Assembly: GCA_023630585.1 (NCBI GenBank)
Contig: CM042553.1
Span: forward strand, 1,472,020 to 1,536,019
DNA from: Cranoglanis bouderius
Lineage: Eukaryota; Chordata; Actinopteri; Siluriformes; Cranoglanididae
Length of the DNA: 64,000 nt
Reading direction: 5' to 3'
Both the position numbers and the translations under genes were made by a program. Positions 1-13,300 of this stretch are shown here, piece after piece. The number at the start of each line of letters is the position of its first letter. The first letter of the stretch is position 1. The notes beneath the pieces are model-generated. The model did no database searches. It worked only from the letters and a program-made list of their open reading frames with translations, and was not told the origin of the DNA.

Positions 1-367
1 AGTAAATTAAAAATGGCAGACCTCTTGCAAAAACATATTGCTGCAGCATCGAGTCACGCTTTGCACTGGGTTTCCTCACAGTTTAATTTAAGCTATATTA
101 GCTGCTGATTAAGATTCAAATTGTCCATCCCAGGCACTTCACTCAGCTGAGGCTACCGGTGATCATGAGGTGTTTTTCTTCCACGGTGTTCTTTAATTTG
201 AGATAATTTTTTTTTTAAATACCTGATTAACCTGGCCTAGACACCGTTTTTGGGTCTTCTATATTCTTGAATCTTCAGACATTGCCCCTCAGAGATTGTA
301 CAGGGATAATTGATTCTCACAATCACACAACCTTGGTATATCCAAATTCAATTGTATATCCATCTAC

Positions 368-826
368 AGTAGGTACCATCTGTAGATGTGCAGTAGGTAC
401 CATCTGTAGATGTGCAGTAGGTACCCTCTGTAGATGTGCAGTAGGTACCCTCTGTAGATGTGCAGTAGGTACCCTCTGTAGATGTGCAGTAGGTACCCTC
501 TGTAGATGTGCAGTAGGTATCATCTGTAGATGTGCAGTAGGTACCCTCTGTAGATGTGCAGTAGGTACCCTCTGTAGATGTGCAGTAGGTACCCTCTGTA
601 GATGTGCAGTAGGTACCCTCTGTAGATGTGCAGTAGGTATCATCTGTAGATGTGCAGTAGGTACCCTCTGTAGATGTGCAGTAGGTATCATCTGTAGATG
701 TGCAGTAGGTACCCTCTGTAGATGTGCAGTAGGTACCCTCTGTAGATGTGCAGTAGGTACCCTCTGTAGATGTGCAGTAGGTACCCTCTGTAGATGTGCA
801 GTAGGTACCCTCTGTAGATTTACAGT
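368..826. repeat. 24-bp minisatellite, about 19 tandem units
   Basis: Nineteen head-to-tail 24-bp units, each containing GTAGGTACC-type sequence followed by a CTGTAGATGTGCA core. Most units carry a KpnI-like GGTACC. Three unit types occur, differing at the six bases after GGT: accatc in units 1-2, accctc in most, and atcatc in units 7, 12 and 14. Because 24 is divisible by three and no unit contains a stop, long open frames appear on both strands (8-residue periodic peptides). They have no gene-like start context or conserved domain, so I treat them as by-products of the repeat. Confidence 0.95.
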
Positions 827-1671
827 TGCAAAAAGTGATTGTGTCTTGTTTGAGAAATAACATTTGTAGCAACGTGTTGAATTTATGCTTGATAGGTTGC
901 CATAGTTTGACTGTTTTTCAGTACTGAACTCATGAAATCTGTTCGGAGATTAAATATGTGGAATGCACTTCCAAGGGTGTGTTCCAAGTAACACACCCTG
1001 ATGCATAAGTGTGATATGACTCACAAACAAACAAACACTAAGTCAGATTAAAACACACACCACAATTTGCACATTTGTAAAATGGAAAAAAGTCTTTAAA
1101 GTTTTACAGCATGCAAAAGGTCATACTATTGAACCTGGTACATAATTGAAATGAACAGCTGATGAGACTTATCCTAACAAATGATAACCCCACCCCCAAA
1201 CATTACCTTAAGCTTTATCATTTTCATGCTAAATGAGTAATAATAATTTCCACAAATTTGGGACAATGTTGATAAGAACACCTTTTGAATGGTGATCTAT
1301 TTGAGTTCATATTTTATGCAGTAAGCAAATAGAAGAAAAAGAGGGAGGTTCTAGATGTGTATCGTAACATGACTTGTTGCTTGTTGCTATTGAGAGTTTG
1401 GGTGTGTGTGATATGCAATTAGCGATAAACATTAGGAGAACACACCTTGATGCATATGTGTGAATGTGATATGAGTCAAAACGAACTGATCATTTAGAGA
1501 TTAAAACACATTACAGTTTGTACCCAGCCATTGGAAAGAAAAATAGAATTTACACAATGTTCTTGTTAAATATACTTGATTAACCAATGCATATATATGG
1601 TTTTACACTGTAGCTATGTAGATACAATTAAAAGGGGAGCTAACATTCTTCCATTACACTAACGTTCTTAT
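827..1671. other. intergenic stretch with a diverged direct duplication
   Basis: No gene is visible. Two segments of about 80 bp, near 990-1072 and 1439-1522, are clearly related: both run from ACACACC(C/T)TGATGCATA through a TGATATGA(C/G)TCA block to an AGATTAAAACACA block. They are diverged and about 450 bp apart, which suggests an old local duplication or two copies of an unnamed dispersed repeat. Confidence 0.5.
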
Positions 1672-1880
1672 ATTCATTCATATATCTTAAGTAGCCACTT
1701 TGTCCTGGTAAGGGTCATGGTGGGTCTGGATATGATGCCACTCCATAGCAGGGCAGTATACACAAAAAACATTTATACACTTATTCACACCTAGGGGCAA
1801 TTTAGCATAGCCAGTTCACCTACTAGAAAGTTTCTGGAAGGAAACCGGACACTCAGAACATGCAAAACTCTACCAGACCC
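1672..1880. repeat. dispersed teleost repeat fragment (TTCACACCTAGGGGCAA type)
   Basis: Carries the phrase 'tattcacacctaggggcaatttagcatagcc' in part, then a GGAAACCGGA block and 'acatgcaaaactc'. This layout recurs in many fish genomes and again here at 40205-40500 and, more diverged, at 44976-45225. It looks like a non-coding tail of a retroposon. Family name not assigned. Confidence 0.6.
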
Positions 1881-2165
1881 TGATAAAGAGACAAAAATAT
1901 ACTCAAATCTAATATGATGATATATAAATGAGAAGATGGCTATCATTCAAGTAAATGACAGCATCCAAACATCCCAGTTCACCACAACACTCTCTCACAA
2001 CGCTCTAGAACTTCTCCTTTAGGAAGAAAAAAAAAACTATTCACAAAAAGCTTGATTAAACAAACGTGTTTTCAGCCTGGACTTAAACACTGAGACTGTG
2101 TCTGAGTCCCGAACACTAATTGGAAGGCTGTTCCATAACTGTGGGGCTTTGTAAGAGAAAGCTCT

Positions 2166-2785
2166 TCACCATGTTGTATGCTTCACTATTTGAGGCATCC
2201 ACAAGTTGTAAAAGAAAACATGATTCACCAGACCAGGCCACCTTCTTTGTCCAGCTTCGATGCTCACATGCCCATTGTAGGTTCTTCGGTGGTGGACAGG
2301 GGTCAGCATAGACACTTTGACTACGCAGCCCCATATGCAGCAAGCTTCAATGTACAATGTGTTCTGGAACCTTTCTATCATAGCCAGCATTAACTTTTTC
2401 AGCAATTTGTGCTACAGTAACTCTTCTGTGGGATCGGACCAGATGGGCTAGCCTTCGCTCCCCATGTGCATCCCTGAGACTTGGGCACCCATGACCCTGT
2501 CGCCCGTTCATTGGTTGTTCCTCCTTGGACCACTTTTGGTAGGTACTAACCACTTCACACCGGGAACACCCCACAAGACCTGCAGTTTTGGAGATGCTCT
2601 GACCCAGTCGTCTAGCCATCACAATTTGGCCCTGGTCAAAGTCGCTCAGATCCTTATGCCTGCCCACTTTTCGAGAACTGACTGTTCACTTGCTGCCTAA
2701 TATATCCCACCCCTTGACAGGTGCCATTGTAACAAGATAATCAACGTTATTCACTTCACCTGTCAGTGGTTTTAATGTTATTTAA
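2166..2785 (-). mobile_element. Tc1-like transposon fragment, 5' half (family N)
   Basis: On the minus strand the N-terminal part of a Tc1-like transposase is readable (start near 2667, beginning MGRHKDLSDFDQGQIVMARR) and contains the two helix-turn-helix DNA-binding regions of the family. Reading continues in other frames to a remnant of the first catalytic region near 2200. The catalytic C-terminal half is missing. The terminal inverted repeat side lies at 2690-2785 and ends in CAGTGGTTTTAATGTTAT. Sequence just left of it (about 2040-2165) resembles another dispersed repeat. A second, longer copy of the family is at 45479-46320. Inactive. Confidence 0.8.
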
Positions 2786-5129
2786 TGTTATGATTGGTGT
2801 ACATTTGATATTATCTTTAAAAAGTATCTCCACTCAGTTCAGAATATCGTCTAAGTCTGCCTCTTTCCTATTTCTTACTAGCAACTTTATTAAATTGAGT
2901 GACAGATGAAGGCATGGTGCCAGTAATGTAATATTCTCCTTAGGTGACCTGTACCTGGCACATCCTGGATCCACATTACTTCATGTATGCATTGGGACAG
3001 TGGATTTATTGGTAATCCTTCATAAATGTAAAAAAAAAGATATATGAAAACAAATGTCACACCTTAGGACTCTCCTAACCTCAACTTGAATGTTCAGTGT
3101 TTAACATAAGTGGATTATCATGTGCTCACATGAAGAAATTATTCACTTATGTATATATACTTTTATATTACTTGTGTGTGTATATTATTATCCTTGCTAT
3201 ATTATAGACTGCCCATCTATTCCTAGGTAACAATAACACTTACAAATTCACTAAGGTATGCTTTCAGTATCCTGTGTGTGCGGTTAAAACATGCACTGTA
3301 CTGGCATTCTGTGTGGTGTACTCTGGTGTACTCCGGTTCCTCTTTGAGCCCAAATCAGATACGAATCTGCAGACAATAAGTGAATGTAATTACAATATTT
3401 ACTCAATTGTTCATTTAATATATGATTGATTACATTTGGGATATGGGGTGAAATGCGTAAAGCTGATATTTTGCCTAACTATTTCTCGGGTCATTTTAAC
3501 TAAAGCAGAATATTTGTGTTAAATTACAAGGCTATCAGCTTTGTTGTTGGCATAACTCATTGTAATATTTTTAATTGGAATATTATCGCTGCTCTAGCTC
3601 TGTTGAGGTTTTCAGTAAACACACCTGAGTACACATTCTCACCCATAACTGAGTACACATTCTAACCAAGGGCTTGTCATCTTTACTCTTGCTAATTGGT
3701 TTGATCCAAAGTGACATAATTTCGTATTTGGCCATAAACGCTTTGAAAATCCTATGGTAAAACAAGATAAAACCAAAAAGTAATCTGACCCCAATTGCAC
3801 TATGCAAGGTGTTACTCAGTATAAAATGTAGGCATGCCCTGATTACATTTTTACACTTTTGATAAGATACTGATATCAGATGACCATGTGTCAGTTTACA
3901 CCTCATACCTCATACACACAGTCAAACTGAATCAGATTACAGGAAGAGGACGTGTCAGATTAGATGTACGTGGAAATGGCTAATTGTGTCCATATATAGT
4001 CTGGAATATGCATTGTTTCTACTCACATTTTCCTTATTTGCTGCTCTAGTAATTTCGGTATGCCAGGACAGAGCATGAATGAATAAATTGATGTGTCACT
4101 TTGTAGTGTACAATTAGCTCTAGCCATCAGTAGACAGAAATGTGATATCATTTTGGGGATTTTCAGCAAAGAAGAGACACAGAATAAAGTAAGCCAATGA
4201 CAAATGTTGAAAATCAGATTAAAAAAAAAAAAAACACGAGTGATTTGATAATGAGAAAACACAGTAGTTACTCAAAATTGTTACTTGTGTTTGTATTTAA
4301 CAATAATTAAGTACTACTAATCATTGGGTGTGCATAGCTGTGCATAAATATATGCATAAGTATATTTTACATTATAAATGTGCACACATATTGTATTTGT
4401 GCAATTGCACTATGGATGAATGACATCCCTAGATTTTGCGTAATAATCGTTTTTAATAATACATGCATACCAGTAATCAGGGATTACAACTGGAGGCACC
4501 TTGTTGTATCTAAATATTCTTAGATAAGAAGAGAAAAAAAAAGAGCTCTAAATAAATTTAATCATATTATACACCATGTAGAGAGCAGATGTGATGAATA
4601 TGATGCCATATGAGATTAAGTGTGTTGAAGGAGTTTAATAAACATTATTCCATTGTAAAGACATGTTGAACATGAAGAATTACTGTGTAAACAGTTAAAA
4701 TAAACACGTTTTAATCCTTGCGATTTTTTAAATTTTATTTAAGAAAGTAACACAATTTGACTTATGGGGTTTACAGTAAAAAAGACTGAATTGATTGCAC
4801 ATTTTTGCAAGTCTGAGTCAAAAGTCTCAGGTCTGTAGTTTCTAGGGAATGCGCGGCAGTGCACATTGTACAGAATGCATCCTTATTTCTACTTAATGTC
4901 GAAAACTATACACACTACATGTATGATTGACATTACTTGTATGAAGTTTTAATTCCTGTATCTGAAATGCCATGCTACTCTTTCTTCCCCACAAAATGTA
5001 AATAATGATAAATGACAAATTTTATATAGTGAATAAGGTGTTGTCTTTGGTGTAACAGAATGTATTCTGTGTCCCACACATGTCCATAAGGGTTAATGTA
5101 TTAAAAAGATCATTAGCAGTCAGAAGAAT
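2786..5129. other. intergenic, AT-rich, no recognised gene
   Basis: About 2.3 kb without splice-compatible coding sequence or a transposon I can name. Open frames here (for example 3583-3906 and 4023-4262, minus) are short, low-complexity in composition and show no recognisable domain. I see nothing further to annotate. Confidence 0.5.
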
Positions 5130-5430
5130 ACACATTATATGGCCAAAATATGTGGACACCTAATCATGACACCCATATATGGTTCTTCCCCACAAAGTTG
5201 GAAGCACATAATTGTATAGAATGTCCTTGTATGCTGTAGCATTACAATTTCCCCCCACTGGAACTAAACACAAAAAACACAAAACTAACAATATTCAAAT
5301 AAAAGGCAGTTTATTCCACTCCCAGAAGAGTGGAGGCTGCTATAACAGCAAAGGGGGATTAAATCTGGAATGGGATCAGATATGGGAGTGATGGTCAGGG
5401 GTCCACCTACTTTTGATCATACAGTGTATT
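5130..5430 (+). mobile_element. short non-autonomous Tc1-like element (family K)
   Basis: Begins with a TACA(C/T)TATATGGCCAAAA-type end, continues with 'tgtggacacctaatcatgacaccc', and ends with an inverted counterpart (TGGTCAGGGGTCCACCTAC...ACAGTGTA). The internal part retains only the last bases of a transposase ('agaagagtggaggctgctataacagcaaag'), so most of the coding region was lost. Related copies: 18532-18940, 49056-49330 and, inverted, 44740-44970. Confidence 0.75.
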
Positions 5431-5544
5431 TAAATGGCAGATTTGTTATCCAGTTTTTAAAAAATGTCCCCGCCATACCAAACAGCTAGTCGTCTAGCTA
5501 ACTGCTTGTAAACTGCCTTACATTTCTCATAAGTCGACACAGTT

Positions 5545-6470
5545 TTGGAACCTTTATTCGAGTTCTGCAGTGTTCTGGGTGGACTATGCTGTGATGAGTG
5601 GGATCAGGAAACATTGATGGAAAGTATATTTACAATATTTAGAAAGGTAATGAAGGATGTCAAAGTATCCACCACACAAGGAAGTGAACTTGACTTGGTT
5701 CTGGAGACCAACACATTGCTGGCCTATCAGAAGCTGATAGCTGTGCCCCTTGCACCATGTGACAATTGAGTTGTTTGGCAAAAAGGAGTGGTACAGAGCT
5801 CAAGGAGTGGCAGTGACTCAGATGAAAACCCAGCCAAAAGAGCTAGATGCTGCCAAACACACCAAATTCAGTGTCGAAGTGTTTGTTTCCACTTGTTCTG
5901 CTGTCCACTTCAGTTCACTGTAACAAAAAAAGTGAATGAATGAAGGATGAAACTGAATGAAGGGAATTACTTCATCAGTTGGTAGACATTTCATCAATAA
6001 CCTTTTTTCAAGTTACTTGTTATTTAGGCTCAGATGAATTAACTGCTTACAGATGGGAGTCTCTGTTATGCTGTGGAGTTATTTTACTGGTTTGGTGTGT
6101 GTCCATTTGTCTCTTCAGTGGGAAGAGTCATTGCAAATCCATACAAATGCATAAAAAAGCTCATGACTATGTAATCACAGAGAGCTCCACAAAAACACCG
6201 TTAGCACAAGAAGTGTCCGAATGGAAATGGAAAGAGCTTAAAAAGAAATTCAACACCGTCTATATGACTGCATGTGAAGAGCTGCCTTTCACCAAATTTA
6301 CCTCTCAGATATTACTAATGAAGAAAAATGGATTGGATGTGTGCGAGACGTATGACAACGACACAGCATGTGCTTTGTGCAGCATGCATCTAGTTGAGAT
6401 GTTGCTTGTCCACCAATACTGGCTGCTCAGTGTGAACGTGGCTTTTCAACTCAAAACAGGATAAAATCAA
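5545..6470 (+). pseudogene. hAT-/ZNF862-like gene relic
   Basis: The open frame at 5979-6464 encodes a 161-residue peptide. Its C-terminal half (a W-K-W-K-E-L-K-K-K-F block, then ACEELPFTKF, LLMKKNGLDV and TYDNDTACA) resembles the region before the hAT-like transposase domain of ZNF862-type domesticated genes in fish. The match is from memory of the family. Upstream an open stretch at 5545-5769 ends at a stop and is not recognisable. Downstream the similarity stops and no dimerisation domain is visible. No splice sites or start context support an active gene. A truncated retrocopy or decayed transposon is most likely. Confidence 0.45.
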
Positions 6471-7194
6471 AAGTACGCAATTCAGCCTTGGAAGACTTGA
6501 TCAGGATCAGGATCAGCACAGAGGCCCATCACTTGAACAGTTTTATCCTGAACCATGTGTCAAACTCTGGCTTTCTGCAACACAGAGGAGGCCAAACTCC
6601 ACTCAATGGCCAAGTGATGCTGACATAATGATGGTCAGTGGCTCAGATTCTGTGTGAAGAACAATTCTTTGTGACTGTATGTAGTTCTCAAGTTACAAAA
6701 GACATTCAGTTTCCACTTTAAGTGAACTTGGATGAAGTTCATTCTTATGTGGCACTTTTTAAAAAAAATCATTTGGCACCTGTTTTTTTATTTTTATTTA
6801 TTTATTTTTTTACATTTTTATTTTACGGGAGCCAATGGCTCCTTAATAGATTTGTTTGTCTGGAGCCCTGCTTTTGACAGAACACAATATAGACAGCTGC
6901 ATGATTATAGTTCTGGTTCTCTCTTACCAGTTGTGACTCACATGAGCAACACATTTATTTATTTTATTAAAACAAATCCAAACACTGAACATGTTTTTAA
7001 GCTCTAAATAAAAGTATTTTAGATCATATTGCTTTTCTCTTGACTTTATTTACATATGTGACCTTGAAATAATCCAAAAGTAATCAGATTACGTATTCAT
7101 TTTTTATGAAGTAATCTGTAACTGTAACAGATTACATTTTTAAAGTAACCCTCCCAACCCTGGCTGTACTATATATTGTGTTTCACGTCATGAG
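6471..7194. other. intergenic with a palindromic dispersed-repeat end
   Basis: No gene. Near 7075-7162 there is an AAGTAATCAGATTACGTA / GTAATCTGTAACTGTAACAGATTAC segment. This self-complementary motif is familiar from ends of dispersed repeats in fish. A T-rich run lies at about 6784-6826. Confidence 0.45.
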
Positions 7195-7374
7195 TTGCAG
7201 TATTTCTGTGTCACAGCGACCCCTGTGGGCCACAAACTGCGCTGGCAACAGGATCTCGGCGTGACACCGGAAATGTAGTAGAAGAACATCACCAGCCATA
7301 GCTAATCTCGCCTAGCCTCTCTGTCCTGCTTGTTTTTCGAGAACAGAAGACTCTGAGATAAATAATTAAGAAAC
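7195..7374 (+). promoter_or_regulatory. ap2a2: probable ap2a2 promoter and 5' UTR
   Basis: Directly upstream of the ap2a2 start codon. It is richer in GC than its surroundings and contains a CCGGAAAT motif (7267-7274), the ETS/GABP-type element common in TATA-less housekeeping promoters. No TATA box is obvious. The transcription start cannot be fixed from sequence alone. Confidence 0.45.
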
Positions 7375-10300
7375 ATGCCAGCGGTTTCTAAAGGAGACGG
7401 GATGCGCGGCCTCGCCGTTTTCATCTCGGACATCCGGAACTGTAAGTGCTAACATGCTAACGCCGAGCTTTCAGCCTCAACAGCCGCAGCTAAACAAAAG
7501 TGAACTTGGCGTTAGCGTGAGTGCTAACCAGTTCACTTTATATAGAAATAATCATAGGACATACAACACGCGCTCGCGCGCGCACACACGCGGGCATTTC
7601 TCAAGGGAAGCAAACCGTTTTTTGTTTTTTTTTATTTTATTTTTTTTTTTTTTTAAACAGTAAGTGACTTAAGTTATCCTGTAAAACCGTTTCAGACCAA
7701 GACAAACCAATTTTGTCTTCATTTAATTAACATTTAAACGCACAGCTGATGTGTTTGTTTATTCGTGTCACTTGTAAACACAAACAGCAACACTGTTAAT
7801 GCTGATAAAAGACGTGTTGAGTAAGTGTGAGGTCTGAGGTGTGTGTTAGCTGTGTAGCGGATCTGATAGGTGTGGCTGTCTGAACACTGACTCACTTTAT
7901 TCACTTTATTCTCAGACTTGTGCTTTGGTATAGGGGGAAAAACATGTCATCTTTTGTTTTTGTTTGTTTGTTGCTTTTCTGTACAGTTTCACTGTTTCGT
8001 GAATAAAACATTGTAGGTTGGTTTGAAGGGGGGGAAAAAACTTTTGGAAGCTTATTTTTATTAAATAAATACATTTAAGTGTTTTTATAAATTCTGAACT
8101 AATTCACTGTTTATTGTAAACCAAGGAGAAAAGGGTTCATGTTGTTTGGTAAAGCAGGCCTCAGTACACCTCTTCATCAGTTCACCTGTTCATCAGTACA
8201 CCTGTTCATCAGTACACCTCTTCAGCCTTGAACACATTAAACATGTTTATGTCAAACGGTTTGTGTTTTTGTTATTCCTGTTAGAAGTTAGTGCTTGTGT
8301 CCCGCAATGACGTCCCCATCGCAGTTATAATGGCGTTTAAAGGTAAGATTCGGTCTAACAGTTAGGCCAGTTACCCCCCACCCCCCCCCGGATCTACACT
8401 GACCTGTAGAGTAGTGTCTATAAAATGATTGACAGGAGGAGCATCCGAACACAAGAAGTCCGTTTCCCAAAGTGACTCTGCACTGACACCAGAATACACA
8501 GCACTCAGTTTTATAATAAAGGCTACTTAAATCAAGGAACTAAAGTGATGCAATTGCAAAACAAAATAAAACAGGAAGTGAGGATTGCCATAGATCGAAG
8601 CAGAAGAAAAAAAAAAGTTGAGATGCATTATTATTTCCTTGAAAGTTTTTTTCAGAAACTCGTTAGTGTGTTGTACAGTTAAAGCCAAACGTTCACATAC
8701 ACCGAGACTAAAGACGTTTGATCTCATAAGTTTTTCATAACTCCACACGTTTCATATCTTCTGGCAAGTCAGTGAGAGCATCTACTTCAAAACAATCAAT
8801 TAGAAACAGATTCATTTCAGCTTTTGTTCACCAGCTCAAAAGTTTATGTAAACCAAGTTCACCATCTCTTTAAACACTCTGGAAGTTTCCAGAACTTGAT
8901 GTAATGACTTTTTAGAAGCTTTTGATTGGCGTTTTCCAAACACCTGAAGCTCCCATGAGTATCTTTACAATCAACTGTATACAAATATAAAAAATCATGG
9001 GACCTTACGGACACATTCAGGAAGGAGGAATTTTGGTCCAAGAGAACAACAAAGGAACTGGTGAAGGAGTTGGAGTCATCGGGTTCATTAAGAGAGTCAT
9101 ACATCACCATGGCCTGAAAGACTGTTGCACAAGGAAGAAGCTCTTACTCCAAGACGGCATCAGCAGTGGAGGAGTGTTCTCCGGTCAGATGAAACACAAA
9201 CGTAACTGTTAGGCCGTAATGATCAGTGCTATGTACGGAGGAAAGAGGTTGAGGCTTTTAATCTGAAGAACACCATCCTTACTGTGAAGCATGGGGGTGG
9301 CAGCATCATGTTGTTTGGGTGTTCTGCTGGAAAAGGAGCTTGGACAGATGGGTTTATAGTTACAAGCTACAACATCCTAATTAATTAAATGTGGAATAGT
9401 GGCACATGACACTCCAAAACGAGGTGTAATATTATGGGATGTCTTTATCTCCATCTTTCTGTATTAACAGGTAAAAGTAAGGAGGCAGAGATCAAGCGAA
9501 TAAACAAAGAGTTGGCCAACATTCGCTCCAAGTTTAAAGGTATGTTCAATGCCGTGTGTATGTTTGTGTGTCTTCAGATACCTGGATAACAAGTGAATTT
9601 AGCATCGGGTTTAACACACATGTCAACGTTCAGATATTTTGTGTGTGTTTAGGAGATAAAGCTCTCGATGGCTACAGTAAGAAGAAATATGTGTGTAAGC
9701 TGCTGTTTATTTTCCTGTTGGGCCATGACATTGACTTCGGCCACATGGAGGCGGTGAACCTTCTCAGCTCCAACAAATACACAGAGAAACAGATCGTAAG
9801 TGCTACAGGAGGACGATTTGTGGGATGTGGTATTTTTTAAATTAGCATTTACACAACGTGCAAATGTATAGAGTCGAACGTGCTTCATGCATTTTGTGAA
9901 TATGAATACATATATAAGGAGGAACTAAATGATGCATTGAAACAACCGTGTGTGGTACACATTTTTGGACGTATTCACAGCTTTGAAGAAGTAATTATCT
10001 GTTACTCTTAGCGCTGTTTTCTCAACTGCTGAGAAACCATGAAAAATTACCATTTTGTTGAAGTTATGATAAAAGGTTGAATATTAAAGGCTTGAATGCA
10101 ACACATCATCATTAAAAATAAAGAGTTTAAAATGTACTGATGCATTATTATTTGACATGACAGCAGATTGAAGTCCCGTTTTTTTTTCCCCGTGTGGTTT
10201 TGGTCCCGTGCTGTTTCAGGGCTACCTGTTTATCTCAGTGCTGGTGAACAGCAACAGCGATCTGATCCGCCTCATCAACAATGCCATAAAGAATGACCTG

Positions 10301-13300
10301 AGCAGCAGGAACCCCACCTTCATGAACCTGGCACTGCACTGCATCGCCAATGTGGGCAGCAGAGAGATGGCCGAGGCATTCGCTTCAGAGGTGCCGCGCA
10401 TCCTGGTGGCAGGGTGAGAGATCAGCGCAGTGCAATGTACAGTTCCCTCCACTAATATTGGCACCCTCGGTAAATATGAGCAAAGAAGGCTGTGAAAAAT
10501 TCTTTATTGTTTAACCTTTTGATCTTTTGTTCAAAACATTCACAAGAATACTTTGCTCTCATGGATATCAAACAATTACAAACACAACACAGGTTTATCA
10601 AAAAAAAATCTTTGTTAAATATAGGTGTGCAACAATTATTGGCACCCCTATGAATTCATATGAGAAAAATGTATTTGAAGTATATTCCCATTGATGTTTT
10701 ACATTTTTAGCACACCTGGGTGACTAGGAACAGGAAATTGTTCAACCATAGCTTCCTGTTCCACAGGGGTATAAATATGAGGTAACACATAGGCCAAATT
10801 CCCTTAGTCATTCATAACAATGGGTAAGACCAAGGAATAGAGCTGTGATGTGCGGCAAAAGGTTGTTGAGCTTCACAAAATGGGAAGTGGCTATAAGAAA
10901 ATAGCACAAGCATTGAAAATGTCCATTTCCACCATCAGGGCAATAATTAAGAAGTTCCAGTCAACTGGAAATGTTATGAATCAACCTGGAATTGGACGTG
11001 TGTCTATATTGTCTCAACACACTGTGAAGAGGATGGTTCAAGTGGCCAAAAAATCTCCAAGGATCACAGCTGGAGAATTGCAGAAGTTAGTTGCGTCTTG
11101 GGGTCAGAAAGTCTCCAAAACTACAATCTGAAGTCACCTACATCACCACAAACTGTTTGGAAGGGTTTTAAGAAAAAAGCCTCTACTCTCATCCAAAAAC
11201 AAACTCAAACGTCTTCAGTTTGACAGACACTACTGGAGCTTCAGATGGGATCGGGTTCTATGGTCAGATGAAACCAAAATAGAGCTTTTTGGTGATAAAC
11301 ACCAGAGGTGGTTTTGGCACACACAGAGAGGTAGCCATATGGAAAAGTACCTCATGCCCACGGTTAAATATGGTGGTGGCTCTTTAATGTTTTGGGGCTG
11401 TTTTTCTGCCAGAGGACCTGGACATTTTGTTAGGATACATGGCATCATGGACTCTATCAAATATCAACAGATATTAAATGAAAACCTGACTGTCTCTGCC
11501 AGAAAGCTTCAAATGGGCCATGGTTGGATCTTCCAGCAGGACAGTGATCCAAAACATACATCAAAATCAACACAAAAATTGTTTACTCCCAGTCCCCTGA
11601 CTTGAAACCCATAGAAAACCTGTGGGGTGAACTGAAGAGGAGAGTCCACCAGCGTGGACCTCGAAATTTGAAGGATCTGGAGAGATTCTGTATGGAGGAA
11701 TGGTCTCAGATCCCTTGCCATGTATTCTCCAACCTCATCAGGCATTATAGGAGAAGACTCAGAGCTGTTATCTTGGCAAAGGGAGGTGGCACAAAGTGCT
11801 CACTAAAAGGGTGGCAATAATTGTACACACACATTTAACAGAGATTTTTTTTTTTGATAAACCTGTGTTGTGTTTGCAATTGTTTGATATCCATGACAGC
11901 AGAGTATTTTTGTGAATTTTTTAAACAAAAGATCAAAAGATTAAACAATAAAGACAATTTTTCACAGCCTCCTTTGCTCGTATTTACCAAGGGTGTCAAT
12001 ATTAGTGAAGGGCATGGTATCATAATGTTCAGTTTATATATAAAACACATTTCTGAAGCCCAGCGATGCTTCACAGTGAGAACAAAGTCATAGTGCTGTA
12101 AACACATGTCAGTGTAGCTCACAGAAACAGATCACGAGCTGTAGATTTTCAACCACTGAAGAATGCTCAGATAAAGAGGAATTTTATTTTAATTCCTGTC
12201 ATTAAAGTGTAAATGAAGGAAATTAAATGTTCTCCTTTAATTAGTCTCTTTATAGCAAGAATAATGGAAGAAATTCTGTTAGTGCTAAATGTCAATATAT
12301 TGTCGTGTGTTACATTACTGTTATAGCAAATAAAGAGTAAATGATGACCTGTGTTGTGAGATATATACAGTACTGTGCAAAAGTTTTAGGCAAGTGTGAA
12401 AAAATTTTGTAAAGTAAGAATGCTTTCAAAAATAGGCATGTTAATATTTACAGTGGGTATAGAAAAGAATCACCCCCCTTTAAAATAATCACACTTTGTT
12501 GCTTTTCAGCCTGAAATGAAGACAGACACAGTTTTTGTTTTATCTAGCTGTATTTACTCAGTGCAACTTATAACATCCAAGTGAAAGATATAACACCAAC
12601 ATGTCAGAAAAAAAATAAAAAACAGAATCACTGAGTTGGAAAAAGGATCACCCCCCTCCAAAAAATGACTTGTAAACGCAATCAGGTGTAGCTAATCACC
12701 TTCTCAATGGCACACAAAGCCATTTACTTTCAACTGTGATCAGCTGTGGTCATTTTGATTAGCTCAGCATGAAAAGAGCTTTCCTGGAGCATTTTGTAGT
12801 GCATCTGAAGCAAATAATCAACTATGGGTGGCAAGGCACTGTCAGAAGATCTCTGGGATAAAGTTGTGGACAGGCACAAGTCAGGAGATGGATACAAAAA
12901 AATTTCAAAGGCTTTATCAATGCCTAGAAGCACAGTGAAGTCTATTATTAAGAAGTGGAAGGTATTTGGTACAACACAGACCCTCCCTGGATCAGGACAT
13001 CGCTCCAAACTGGATGAAAGAGCCAGGAGGAAACTGGTCAGAGAGGCTACCAAGAGGCCTACAGCAACACTGAAGCAGTTGCAGGAATTAATGACAAAGA
13101 GTGGTCATTGTGTGCATGTTACAACAATATCACAAATTCTCCACAAATGTGGCTTGTATGGGAGGGTTGCAAGAAAAAAGTCACCCACGACTGAGCTTTG
13201 CCAAAACGTACCTTGAAGATTCTGAGGCCACATGTAAAAAGGTGTTATGGTCAGATGAATTATTTGGCCTCAACACCAAATGATTTGTCTGGTGGAAATC

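Noticed and set aside
368..826. CRISPR-like array
   Set aside because: Units are directly contiguous with no spacers, in a vertebrate genome; it is a minisatellite.
267..872. Long open frames on both strands with 8-residue repeats
   Set aside because: They are produced by the 24-bp minisatellite; no start context, splice context or domain.
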